Positions 7,254 through 13,961 of a DNA stretch of 23,865 bases are shown here, piece after piece. The notes under the pieces are model-generated. The model saw nothing but the letters and a program-made list of their open reading frames with translations. It was not told the origin of the DNA and ran no database searches. This stretch comes from a virus. Every line of letters starts with the position of its first letter. Positions within the stretch are counted from its first letter, which is position 1. The stretch covers positions 1 to 23,865 of the IMG/VR virus record IMGVR_UViG_3300025168_000671. One strand, written 5' to 3'. Both the position numbers and the translations under genes were made by a program.

Positions 7254-8714
7254 CTATATGTTAAAACTCTTCAAAGTTCTTGGTCTTACGATAAAAAGGT
7301 TTTCTTTAGCTCTTGTCAGTGCGACATACCATACTCTATTCTCCTCATCATTACCTAAATTATCCCAACTTTTAGAATTCATATCTGTTAACAAAACTAA
7401 ATTATCTGCTTCACCACCTTTGCTCTGGTGTATTGTTGAAATATTTATTCTTGGTTTCTTTGTGAACTTTTCACCATTGTGCAAACAAGATCTTAAATAT
7501 TCTCTTTCATCTGGTGCTATGCCTTTTAACATTTTCATCCAATCAAATTGTTTTGATGCTTCTGGAAGACCTAGTGATTCAATTGTATAGGTTTCAAGTT
7601 CTCTAAGATTAACACTTATTCCTAAAAACTGAATTATGTTTTTTGCATCATGAAGATTTATGGCAACTCCTTTTCTTAATCTTTCCCAAGATGTTATTGC
7701 TCTTGTTTCATCTGATTCTAAAGAACTTTTATTATTAATTGAATATGCTAACCCTTGCTGGCGAACTGCTCTTATCAATCTATTTGTTAAATATTTGCTT
7801 CTTGCCAAAAGCATCCATGTTCCTTTTTTTCTGAAATCTATCTCTTGTTCATTAACGACATAATCGACAAACCCATTTTCTGATCTTGGCTGCCATGGCT
7901 TTGGAATTCGATTTTTAATTCTTTGAACAACATCAGCTGCGAGCTTGTGAACTGATCTAGGAATTCTAAAAGATTGTGGCAAAATCATTCTGTCACCTTT
8001 TAAATTTAAAAATTTACTAACATCAGCCCCTGCCCATCCAAATATTGCTTGGTCATCATCCCCAGCTATATAAATTTCTTGAGCAAGGCTCGCAACCTTT
8101 ATTGCCATTTTATATTGTATTGAAGATAAATCCTGTGCTTCATCAATTATACATATATCAATGTCGAGTTCACTGTCATATTTTTGAAGCATGTCAGTGA
8201 AGTCTAAAACACCATTGTCCTTTTTATATTTTAATAATGAATTGTGATATTGTTTTACAGCATGAAGATTTAAATCTGAAATATTTTCCAAGTCATATTG
8301 TTGCTCCATTGTTCTAAGTCCCATTCTAGCCAGAGACTCTATTCTTGAACATTTGTCTCCAACTCCATCACCAAGACTAAAACCTAAAACTTCATCATAA
8401 ATACCTTTAAAATTAATTCCCATTTCTTTACCAAATTTACGATAGTGATTGCTTGTCATCACTTCATCTCTTTGCAAACTTAATTGCTTAAAAGCCAAAG
8501 AGTGAAGTGTTCTAAAATATGGAAATCTTTTTTCATCAAGATTAAATTGAGCCATTGCTCTTTCTTGTGCTTCTGATGCAGCTTTCCGAGTAAATGCCAA
8601 ATAAGCAATTCTTTCTGGCTTTATGCCACGAGATATTGCATCCTCAACAATATTTAATAAAGTTGTTGTCTTGCCAGTTCCTGGTGGACCAAGAATTATC
8701 TGAACTCTTCTCAT
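7254..8714 (-). CDS. UvrD/Rep-type superfamily 1A DNA helicase
   Basis: All main SF1A helicase motifs are present. From the ATG chosen here: GPPGTGKTT (9-17, Walker A), AYLAFTRKAA (motif Ia), DEAQD (191-195, motif II), GDDDQAIFGW (218-227, motif III), QSFR (247-250, motif IV), TIHQSKGGEAD (427-437, motif V) and VALTRAKENL (464-473, motif VI). The enzyme should unwind DNA 3'-5' using ATP, in replication restart, repair or recombination. At 486 aa it is shorter than UvrD (about 720). The open frame extends to a TTG at 8777. However, the ATG at 8714 has a GGTGGAG ribosome-binding site, begins just before Walker A as in the family, and overlaps the upstream 58-aa gene by ATGA. No nuclease domain is attached. 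Confidence 0.93.
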   Translation of the reverse strand: MRRVQIILGPPGTGKTTTLLNIVEDAISRGIKPERIAYLAFTRKAASEAQERAMAQFNLDEKRFPYFRTLHSLAFKQLSLQRDEVMTSNHYRKFGKEMGINFKGIYDEVLGFSLGDGVGDKCSRIESLARMGLRTMEQQYDLENISDLNLHAVKQYHNSLLKYKKDNGVLDFTDMLQKYDSELDIDICIIDEAQDLSSIQYKMAIKVASLAQEIYIAGDDDQAIFGWAGADVSKFLNLKGDRMILPQSFRIPRSVHKLAADVVQRIKNRIPKPWQPRSENGFVDYVVNEQEIDFRKKGTWMLLARSKYLTNRLIRAVRQQGLAYSINNKSSLESDETRAITSWERLRKGVAINLHDAKNIIQFLGISVNLRELETYTIESLGLPEASKQFDWMKMLKGIAPDEREYLRSCLHNGEKFTKKPRINISTIHQSKGGEADNLVLLTDMNSKSWDNLGNDEENRVWYVALTRAKENLFIVRPRTLKSFNI

Positions 8715-8887
8715 TTGCTCCACCAAGAAAATGGTTTTTTTGGATCTTCTTCCAAATGAATTTTCAAATTTTTCCAAGCAATATTTATTCTGTTTGCCAT
8801 TTCTGGATTTTCTTTATTCTTTTCGAAAACAAGCTGAGTCATTTCAGCATCTATTAAAAGTATTGCATCTCTCATTTCAACTCTCAT
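8711..8887 (-). CDS. Small hypothetical protein (58 aa) between primase and helicase
   Basis: This gene fills the gap between primase and helicase exactly. Its ATG (8887) directly follows the primase stop (TAAATG), a near-perfect ribosome-binding site (GAGGAGG) lies in the last primase codons, and its TGA overlaps the helicase ATG. The product is helical and charged: it begins MRVEMRDAILLID, continues with VFEKNKENPEMANRINIAWKN, and ends in a tryptophan-bearing tail (PFSWWSK). I do not recognise it. Its position suggests a partner or loader for primase or helicase, but this is inference from context only. Confidence 0.75.
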   Translation of the reverse strand: MRVEMRDAILLIDAEMTQLVFEKNKENPEMANRINIAWKNLKIHLEEDPKKPFSWWSK

Positions 8888-10414
8888 TTAAAAATCCTCC
8901 TCTACATTTGATGGGACACCTATATCCTCATCTTCATAAAATTCAGGGGCAGGAACAGACCAGACTTTTACAACTTTACCTTTAATTCTAAATGTTTTTC
9001 TATCACCACCTATACTTCTCAACCATGACCATATTTGGTGCTGGGTTGAGTATCTATATCTTCTTGCTTCTAAGTATATAAATAAATCCTCTGATCTAAA
9101 ATAAACTTTGTGTTCATCAACATTGTGCCATGGTTTGCCATTCATTATTTCATCTTTCTGGCGAGCTTGAACTTTTCCAGTTAAAAATGCATCTAATGCT
9201 TTTTCAAATTGACCTTGTGGTGATGCATCATCAGGATCAATTATAACTTCAACACTTTGCAATAGTTCATTTATTCTTTTTTCCCATTTTAAAGCTGGCA
9301 TTACATTTGGACATTTATTAAGTTTCTCAACACAAAGTTTTTGCAGTTGCCTTTGATCTAATAATTGTTGAGTTGTGACTTCTATCCTTTCACCTTGCAT
9401 CTCGATGTACCATCTCACAGAAGATTTATTTTCAGTTTCATATTTTGTTATGGCATCAACCTCAATTGCCAGACCACCAACACCAAAACCACCCACTCCA
9501 TATTCTCTTCGCATGCATTTTGGTTTTTCACAGTAATTGCATATGGGAGATTGCTTACATGTATATGCATAATCTTTTCTTGAAACTGATTTAACAATGC
9601 CATTAACTTCACCAGCAGGAAGTGGTGTTGACAAATGCTCATAATTAAATTTCATTAAATCTTCTTGCCAATCATCTGGATTCTTTTTACGATAATAAAC
9701 ACCAACATTAAATAATGAATTATTGCGACCACCCTCTGGGAATCCCATTGTCATGATATGTTGTAAGCAAGGTGGACCATCACTAAATACATTTGTCAGT
9801 TTGGGTTTAAAATTTTCTAGTTTTTCATGGCTGGTTGTTTTCTTTTCAGCCAGCTCCACAAATTCTTTTAAATTTAATTTTTTGCCATTGTGAATTGCAT
9901 ATCGTTCACTTTTGTCACCATCCCAATAACAAAGGTTTATCCAGTTTCCTCTATCTCTTTCATTGGCTCTGCTTATTTGCTTGGGGAATATTTCTGCTCC
10001 ACCATAACCTAATTGAGCTGCAAACTCATTTAATTTTGAAACCATGTCAATTGCAGCAATTGCAGGTTCACAGAATAAATATAAATGAGCACCACCAGAT
10101 TTACTCCTGCAAAGTATTAATGGTGTTTTTCTAATTTTCTTTTCTAAACTTTCAAGTGATTCATTTAATTTTAACTCACCACGAATGTCAATATCAATTA
10201 CACCAAAATTGCAGGAATTATCCAACTTCAGCATTATTATTCCTAATATATAATCACCACCATTTAAGTGATGCTTAAAATTTTCTTCAGTTACAGGTTC
10301 ACTAACTGTAACAGCACGACCAGACATTTTGCCATCTGCCTCTTGCTTTACGACTCTGTACTGACCATGAGCAAGTTCATATCCATGGAACAACTTCATA
10401 AATCTTTTTAACAT
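8888..10414 (-). CDS. DNA primase/primase-polymerase of the archaeo-eukaryotic (AEP) type
   Basis: The 508-aa protein has the AEP primase core: FGVIDIDIRG, where D74 and D76 form the DxD metal site, then CRSKSGGAHLYLF with the S/GxH nucleotide-binding motif (H110), and QISRANERDRGNWINL further on. A cysteine cluster (C286, C292, C295, C300) in YTCKQSPICNYCEKPKC is a probable zinc or iron-sulfur site, as seen in phage primases before an RxYGVGG segment. The C-terminal ~90 residues look like a winged helix. No helicase domain is fused. It should make primers for the phage polymerase. The frame extends to a TTG at 10444, but the ATG at 10414 has AAAGGAAT at the right distance. Two hairpins lie directly upstream. 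Confidence 0.85.
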   Translation of the reverse strand: MLKRFMKLFHGYELAHGQYRVVKQEADGKMSGRAVTVSEPVTEENFKHHLNGGDYILGIIMLKLDNSCNFGVIDIDIRGELKLNESLESLEKKIRKTPLILCRSKSGGAHLYLFCEPAIAAIDMVSKLNEFAAQLGYGGAEIFPKQISRANERDRGNWINLCYWDGDKSERYAIHNGKKLNLKEFVELAEKKTTSHEKLENFKPKLTNVFSDGPPCLQHIMTMGFPEGGRNNSLFNVGVYYRKKNPDDWQEDLMKFNYEHLSTPLPAGEVNGIVKSVSRKDYAYTCKQSPICNYCEKPKCMRREYGVGGFGVGGLAIEVDAITKYETENKSSVRWYIEMQGERIEVTTQQLLDQRQLQKLCVEKLNKCPNVMPALKWEKRINELLQSVEVIIDPDDASPQGQFEKALDAFLTGKVQARQKDEIMNGKPWHNVDEHKVYFRSEDLFIYLEARRYRYSTQHQIWSWLRSIGGDRKTFRIKGKVVKVWSVPAPEFYEDEDIGVPSNVEEDF

Positions 10415-10432
10415 TTTTATTCCTTTATTAGT

Positions 10433-10467
10433 GATGCAGTCCAAGGAGGAACAACTCAGACTGCATC
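10433..10467 (-). promoter_or_regulatory. Hairpin with anti-Shine-Dalgarno-like loop upstream of primase
   Basis: GATGCAGTC and GACTGCATC form a perfect 9-bp stem with a 17-base loop. In the mRNA (minus-strand) sense the loop contains UUCCUCCUUG, which resembles the 16S rRNA 3' end. The stem ends 18 bases before the primase ATG. The loop could pair with the primase ribosome-binding site (AAAGGAAU), giving translational control, but the effect is inferred. Confidence 0.6.
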
Positions 10468-10468
10468 T

Positions 10469-10490
10469 TTTCCTTATTTTACTAAGGAAA
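10469..10490 (-). promoter_or_regulatory. Second hairpin between the SSB-like gene and primase
   Basis: TTTCCTTA and TAAGGAAA form a perfect 8-bp stem with a six-base loop, one base from the neighbouring hairpin and just after the stop of the SSB-like gene. No T-run follows on the minus strand, so a standard intrinsic terminator is unlikely. It may be an mRNA-stabilising or processing element. Confidence 0.55.
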
Positions 10491-10492
10491 CC

Positions 10493-11290
10493 TTAAAATG
10501 GTATTTTGTCATCATCCAAATCATCAGCTTTTACTTTTACTTCTCCAGCTGCAACTTTTGATTTAAAATCTCTCGCAGCTAAATAAATATCAGAGCCATT
10601 CTTTAGATTTTCTATAATACCACCAGACTTCGCATCGTATAGTATTTCAACATTCCAACCAAACCAAGTTCCTTCATCATTTTTTTCAGGAATAGTTGTC
10701 ATTTGGTAAGCAGTGTAAAACATTGCTGGGTTCATCACACCTTTGCCATCTGGACTTGGAACTTGAAGTCTGTTCATCATCGAGTTCCATCGTCTAGACT
10801 TTTTAAGTTGAGATGAAGACATGGAAATCAATGCTGGGGAAAAAGACTCACCATCAATAACATAAACCATATATTCCCCAGTTGGAACAATCTGATTGCC
10901 TTCCTCGGTAAAATACTTGCCCTTTTTATCTTGAGTACAAGTTGTTAAAATAAATGGATCATTGCCATGATCTTTTACCAAGCCACCTCTGTCTGGTTTC
11001 CATTCTAGATGGGTTCTGCGATAACTTATTGGCACAACTGTTATGCCCTTCTCGCCATCTATAATTTCATTGGAAACAGTATCAACAATAAATCCAGCTT
11101 CAGCACCTTTGACGTAAGCTGGATCTGCTTTCATTGCAATTGGTGATTGTGCCTGTAAAATATTCAGGCGAGGAATCATCATATCGTCTTGTGACATATT
11201 TTCAGATGCTGAACCTGCATCCTGTAGTAATAAATTTTTATCGAACGCAACTACATTACTTTGTTCTTTTTGTTTTACTTCGTTTGCCAT
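10493..11290 (-). CDS. SSB-like single-stranded DNA-binding protein with an acidic DDDKIPF tail
   Basis: The 265-aa protein ends in DDLDDDKIPF, almost the tail of bacterial SSB (DFDDDIPF), the short peptide through which SSB recruits replication and repair proteins. The body is beta-rich (AGFIVDTVSNEIIDG, GITVVPISYRRTHLEW, YMVYVIDG, MFYTAYQMTTIPE), in keeping with an OB-type fold, although it is longer than classical SSB and I see no direct SSB sequence match. It lies immediately upstream of primase, which suits a role in coating the unwound strand and handing it over. Ribosome-binding site AGGAG; two bases separate it from the upstream gene. The tail is observed; DNA binding is inferred. Confidence 0.7.
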   Translation of the reverse strand: MANEVKQKEQSNVVAFDKNLLLQDAGSASENMSQDDMMIPRLNILQAQSPIAMKADPAYVKGAEAGFIVDTVSNEIIDGEKGITVVPISYRRTHLEWKPDRGGLVKDHGNDPFILTTCTQDKKGKYFTEEGNQIVPTGEYMVYVIDGESFSPALISMSSSQLKKSRRWNSMMNRLQVPSPDGKGVMNPAMFYTAYQMTTIPEKNDEGTWFGWNVEILYDAKSGGIIENLKNGSDIYLAARDFKSKVAAGEVKVKADDLDDDKIPF

Positions 11291-11292
11291 GT

Positions 11293-11880
11293 TTATCTCC
11301 TGTTTATTTTGGCTCTGCGACCTGTATAAATTTTAAACAGATCATGTGGGATTGATTTCCCTTCTGAAAGCATTTCTTTAATGAATGCTGTCAATTGTGC
11401 AGGATGGACTCCTATTGCTCGTTTGTAAAAAAGTTTGCGATCTCTTAACTCTTTTGCAAAGACATCGCATTCTTTATCTTCAGTACGACCAAATTGAACC
11501 TCAACATTATTTTTAATTAAGTCACCTGCATTATTCTCACGCAACCAATCAAAACAATGTTGTTGACGGATTTCCATCTCCATACGATCATCACCTGATG
11601 CTTTTGCTATAGCACTCGTTGATGGTATGGAAGCAGAGATAATATCATCAACTTTAACTTTTGCTCCATTGTTCAAAGTAAAGTCTTTAATATTCAGTTC
11701 TTGCATTAAATCAGGCAAGGACTGTTCAGCCAACTTCGTAAGATCCTGCTTTTTTATCTTCAATGACTCTTCGTCTTGTATAATTTCAGTTTGTAAATCA
11801 TACATCTGTTGAGCCATATCCGTTATTGCACCTAATTCATTTGACGCAGGTGCCACGTCATCAAGCAGATTTATACTCAT
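11293..11880 (-). CDS. Hypothetical protein with N-terminal coiled coil, 195 aa
   Basis: Residues about 20-60 form a heptad-like helix (QMYDLQTEIIQDEESLKIKK), followed by a beta segment (DFTLNNGAKVKVDD) and a helical second half. The C-terminus is basic (TGRRAKINRR). There are no catalytic motifs. Proteins of this layout often sit next to phage ssDNA-binding proteins, and the two genes here are two bases apart, so joint action on single-stranded DNA is possible. The start overlaps the upstream gene by 20 bases and uses AGAAAGG. I cannot name a family. Confidence 0.65.
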   Translation of the reverse strand: MSINLLDDVAPASNELGAITDMAQQMYDLQTEIIQDEESLKIKKQDLTKLAEQSLPDLMQELNIKDFTLNNGAKVKVDDIISASIPSTSAIAKASGDDRMEMEIRQQHCFDWLRENNAGDLIKNNVEVQFGRTEDKECDVFAKELRDRKLFYKRAIGVHPAQLTAFIKEMLSEGKSIPHDLFKIYTGRRAKINRR

Positions 11881-12247
11881 CTTGTTTTACCTTTCTAAGT
11901 TCTAAAGCGACAGGCATATACCAACCTTTACGTCTATCCCTTTCGCCTTCTTCCATGTTTCGTTCCCATCGTAAAATGCGAACAGTTGGAGAAATTTCAC
12001 CAGCAATCATGCAAACAATCATGACAGCTATTGGATCTCCTCCACCTGGCCAGAGTAAATAATCATCTGAACCAAAGTCCTTTAATATTTTTCTCGCTTT
12101 TTGAATAGATGGTCCAGGTAAGAACTGTGGCTTCTCATGTGGTTCAAATATTATTTCAAGCGAACCATAACGAGCAGCATCAGTTAAATCTGGAGTCCAG
12201 CCAAATTTATTCTTGACTGGTCTATTCACGATATATACTTTTGACAT
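11861..12247 (-). CDS. Hypothetical protein, first gene of the left arm, 128 aa
   Basis: This is the promoter-proximal gene of the whole replication arm. It begins MSKVYIVNRPVKNKFGW and has a conserved-looking segment on PDLTDAARYG, then LLWPGGGDPIAVMIVCMIAGE, which resembles a short hydrophobic core rather than a membrane segment, and a basic end. I do not recognise the family. The TTG at 12253 is in frame, but the ATG at 12247 has AAAGGA at proper spacing and is preferred. Its place next to the promoter suggests an early regulatory or take-over function, inferred from position only. Confidence 0.65.
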   Translation of the reverse strand: MSKVYIVNRPVKNKFGWTPDLTDAARYGSLEIIFEPHEKPQFLPGPSIQKARKILKDFGSDDYLLWPGGGDPIAVMIVCMIAGEISPTVRILRWERNMEEGERDRRKGWYMPVALELRKVKQDEYKSA

Positions 12248-12254
12248 TCTCAAT

Positions 12255-12303
12255 CCTTTCTCAAGTAGTTCACTACTTTAACTTGGAAAATAAAATAAGT
12301 AAA
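12255..12303 (-). promoter_or_regulatory. Left-arm promoter with palindromic operator candidate
   Basis: On the minus strand TTTACT (12303-12298) is followed after 17 bases by TAAAGT (12280-12275). The palindrome AAGTAGT-TC-ACTACTT (12263-12278) overlaps the -10 hexamer and the start point. GAGAAAGGA, the shared leader, follows directly. A protein bound to the palindrome would block transcription; alternatively it forms a hairpin at the mRNA 5' end. Confidence 0.55.
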
Positions 12304-12520
12304 GCACTTTTATATATAGAGAAAAAAATGAGGGCATAAAAAATATGTAAATAAAATTAAAGGTTTTAGGGTTACATCGGTTACAACTTGCTTTTTATTA
12401 TTTTAAATCAAAGGTTTATTTTATGTTCCATTTGTAAAAAATTAGAAGGAACACAACCCAGTGTTCGGTAACTATTTTATAAGTCATTGTTTTTAAACGA
12501 ATCTTTCTTCACTTTAGCTA

Positions 12521-12571
12521 TTTACTTATTGATAAGAACAATATAGTCTCTCTATATTAACTGAGAAAGGA
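12521..12571 (+). promoter_or_regulatory. Right-arm early promoter
   Basis: This stretch aligns gap-free with the minus-strand promoter at 2481-2532: TTTACTT at 12521, a GATAA nearby, and TATATTAACTGAGAAAGGA at 12553. The exact -10 is uncertain: TAGTCT at 17 bases from TTTACT, or TTGATA (12529) with TATATT (12553) at 18 bases. It drives the accessory genes starting at 12578. Confidence 0.55.
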
Positions 12572-12577
12572 ACTAAA

Positions 12578-12796
12578 ATGAAACAAGATTTTAAACAAAC
12601 ACTCGATAATATCATCAAGGGATACAATAACGATAAGAATTTTCCTTGGAGAAATTCACCAGTAATGAGTGGAACAAAAAAATTTGATGAACTTTTAAAA
12701 ATGATTCGTTTGGATTTATCCGAACTTAGTGAAAAAGTTCCTACTATCGCCTTTGAGCCAATCACATATAAAATACTGAGAAAGGAAACAAAATGA
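12578..12796 (+). CDS. Hypothetical protein, first gene of the right arm, 72 aa
   Basis: This is a small, lysine-rich, helical protein with no recognised motif (for example KFDELLKMIRLDLSEL). It follows the right-arm promoter and the leader CTGAGAAAGGAACTAAA. Its TGA overlaps the ATG of the next gene, and its own last codons form the leader AGAAAGGAAACAAA of that gene. The reverse strand also has a long open frame here (12526-12852), rejected because this gene has promoter, ribosome-binding site and coupling. Confidence 0.65.
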   Translation: MKQDFKQTLDNIIKGYNNDKNFPWRNSPVMSGTKKFDELLKMIRLDLSELSEKVPTIAFEPITYKILRKETK

Positions 12797-13353
12797 TTAC
12801 AAAATTCGCTATAAAAGTCCAAGAAATTATCACTGATACAAAGACTGGACATTCAAATGAATACCAACCTAAATATTTTTCAGAGGTTGTTAATGTAACT
12901 TCTGAGAGAGTTTCAACAACTCAAAGTCCAAAAGTTCTTTTTGGAACAAGAAAAGAAGCATGGGAAGTTGTATCTGGTTTACCAGACACTGGCACTTTAG
13001 GTCAGTTCTCATATAAATATACTTACAGCATTGAGCCATTCACATATAAATATGCCAATCACATTGGTTGGACAGATGTTAATCCATATGAGATTGTAAA
13101 AGTTATATCTGATAAAACTATTGAGATCAGAATAATGGATGCAACAAGAGATAAAAGTTGGAAGCCAGAAGTTATCTCTGGTGGCTTTGCTGGTCGCTGT
13201 GTTAATCAGCACAGTCAAAGATGGGATATTGTTTCAAACGATGATGTTCCTACAGTTAGAGCAAGATTAAGGAAAGATGGTTATTACCATTCTTCTCATG
13301 GCAAGCATCTTTTAGGAGAAGAGCCAAGAAAATTTTACGATTATAATTTTTAA
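12793..13353 (+). CDS. Conserved phage hypothetical protein ending in KFYDYNF, 186 aa
   Basis: The second half has a pattern I recall from many phage and plasmid proteins of unknown function: VISDKTIEIRIMDA, WKPEVISGGFAGRCVNQ, a run of short beta segments, and EEPRKFYDYNF at the very end. The first half is less conserved-looking (KVLFGTRKEAWEVVSG). It is a soluble beta-rich protein with no visible catalytic residues. It overlaps the upstream gene by ATGA. The last codons and the following G-rich hairpin recur at 13894-13955, so the end of this gene has been copied. Confidence 0.7.
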   Translation: MITKFAIKVQEIITDTKTGHSNEYQPKYFSEVVNVTSERVSTTQSPKVLFGTRKEAWEVVSGLPDTGTLGQFSYKYTYSIEPFTYKYANHIGWTDVNPYEIVKVISDKTIEIRIMDATRDKSWKPEVISGGFAGRCVNQHSQRWDIVSNDDVPTVRARLRKDGYYHSSHGKHLLGEEPRKFYDYNF

Positions 13354-13396
13354 TTTAATTGGGGGGATTTATTTCCCCCCAACATTTGAGAAAGGA
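13333..13396 (+). repeat. Cassette repeat copy A: gene tail, G-rich hairpin and leader
   Basis: The segment runs from the last codons of the 186-aa gene (ACGATTATAATTTTTAA) through the hairpin GGGGGG-ATTTATTT-CCCCCC (13361-13380, extended by TT/AA) to TTTGAGAAAGGA. It is nearly the same as 13894-13955, with differences mostly in homopolymer lengths. No T-run follows, so the hairpin is not a typical terminator on either strand. Confidence 0.8.
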
Positions 13397-13403
13397 GATA
13401 TTT

Positions 13404-13604
13404 ATGTCAGGTGCGACAGCAAAGCAGTTCCAAGAGTGGGAACAAAGAGCAAAGAAATGCTCGATCGATGAGTTGGTCTTTATTTGTAAAGACTGTGCAG
13501 AAGCAGAGCTCGCAATGAGAGGATGGAATCCTGAGAAGGAGAATTACTATGCTGACCAGAGAATGACTTACTCTGCTGAGCTTACCAGAAGGAGGAAGAA
13601 ATGA
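13404..13604 (+). CDS. Small hypothetical protein, cargo of cassette 1, 66 aa
   Basis: The protein has the look of a common phage family of unknown function: a helix-rich DELVFICKDCAEAELAM followed by NPEKENYYADQRMTYSAEL and a basic RRRKK end. Two cysteines in CKDC are close together, but there is no second pair for a zinc site. The start is the ATG at 13404 with AAAGGAG. The longer open frame from a TTG at 13359 would run through the hairpin and is rejected. It overlaps the next gene by ATGA. Confidence 0.65.
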   Translation: MSGATAKQFQEWEQRAKKCSIDELVFICKDCAEAELAMRGWNPEKENYYADQRMTYSAELTRRRKK

Positions 13605-13834
13605 AGATAGATTTTACATCCTCAGAACTTTTAGCTATGACTTGTATATTAGAATGCCATCATGAGAGGATTATGGTTGAATATCAAGACTGCTTTGATT
13701 CCAAAGATCATGAAGAGTTTAAAGGATTGATTTTAAAATGCGATAAAACTTTAAAAGACAATGGCATCAAAAGAGACTGGAAACCAAATGAAAGGTTGAT
13801 AAAAGAAATTAAAAAAATATGGGATGTAGAATGA
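13601..13834 (+). CDS. Small hypothetical protein, cargo of cassette 1, 77 aa
   Basis: This is a soluble helical protein with three cysteines and a histidine pair (ILECHHERIMVEYQDC) and a charged C-terminus. No family is recognised. It is coupled to its neighbours on both sides by ATGA overlaps, and AGGAGGAAG directly before the start is a strong ribosome-binding site. The start MKID resembles that of the cassette 2 gene at 13962 (MKID), but the rest is unrelated. Confidence 0.6.
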   Translation: MKIDFTSSELLAMTCILECHHERIMVEYQDCFDSKDHEEFKGLILKCDKTLKDNGIKRDWKPNERLIKEIKKIWDVE

Positions 13835-13914
13835 TGTTAAAAACACTCGGACTGATGTTAATTTGTTGCTTGAGTTTTCTCTTTACAGTTAAATTTCACG
13901 ATTATAATTTTTAA
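13831..13914 (+). CDS. 27-residue membrane peptide (possible truncated gene)
   Basis: ATGA coupling to the upstream gene opens a frame for MMLKTLGLMLICCLSFLFTV followed by KFHDYNF and a stop. The first 20 residues are hydrophobic and similar to the start of the 57-aa membrane protein at 14407 (MIKTLGGILIICSIFIFVV). The end is a copy of the tail of the 186-aa protein (KFYDYNF). It therefore looks like a membrane-peptide gene cut short where a copy of the upstream gene's tail was joined to it. Whether the peptide is still made or useful is unknown. Confidence 0.5.
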   Translation: MMLKTLGLMLICCLSFLFTVKFHDYNF

Positions 13915-13955
13915 TTAATTGGGGGATTTATTCCCCCAGCATTTTTGAGAAAGGA
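13894..13955 (+). repeat. Cassette repeat copy B: gene tail, G-rich hairpin and leader
   Basis: This matches copy A (13333-13396): ACGATTATAATTTTTAA, then GGGGG-ATTTATT-CCCCC (13921-13937), then CATTTTTGAGAAAGGA. The shared tail sequence now ends the 27-residue membrane peptide. It differs from copy A by one base in the tail and by one-base length changes in several runs. Confidence 0.8.
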
Positions 13956-13961
13956 AACAAA

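Larger units (their letters stand above)
12248..12577. promoter_or_regulatory. Divergent intergenic control region between the two arms
   Basis: This 330-base AT-rich stretch has no plausible gene. It holds divergent promoters for both arms, the 7+2+7 palindrome at 12263-12278, two tandem 9-base near-repeats (GGTTACATC and GGTTACAAC, 12370-12387), and two copies of AAAGGTTT (12359 and 12410). It also contains mutually exclusive inverted repeats: TGTTCC (12424-12429) with GGAACA (12448-12453), or GAACAC (12449-12454) with GTGTTC (12461-12466). Such a strand-switch region is a reasonable place for an early regulator site or a replication origin. Confidence 0.6.

Noticed and set aside
8715-8777. 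TTG start extending the helicase by 21 residues
   Set aside because: The ATG at 8714 has GGTGGAG before it, overlaps the upstream stop, and starts next to Walker A as expected for the family.
10415-10444. TTG start extending the primase by ten residues
   Set aside because: The added codons run into the first hairpin stem. The ATG at 10414 has a good ribosome-binding site.
12526-12852. Minus-strand open frame of 108 codons in the divergent region
   Set aside because: It lies opposite the 72-aa plus-strand gene, which has a promoter, a leader ribosome-binding site and ATGA coupling. The minus frame has no ribosome-binding site and would cross the right-arm promoter.
13359-13382. G-rich hairpin as an intrinsic terminator
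   Set aside because: No T-run follows the stem on either strand, and the next gene's leader follows closely. It is treated as part of a repeat instead.
13359-13403. TTG start giving an 81-aa product
   Set aside because: These codons run through the hairpin and leader. The ATG at 13404 has AAAGGAG at the right distance.
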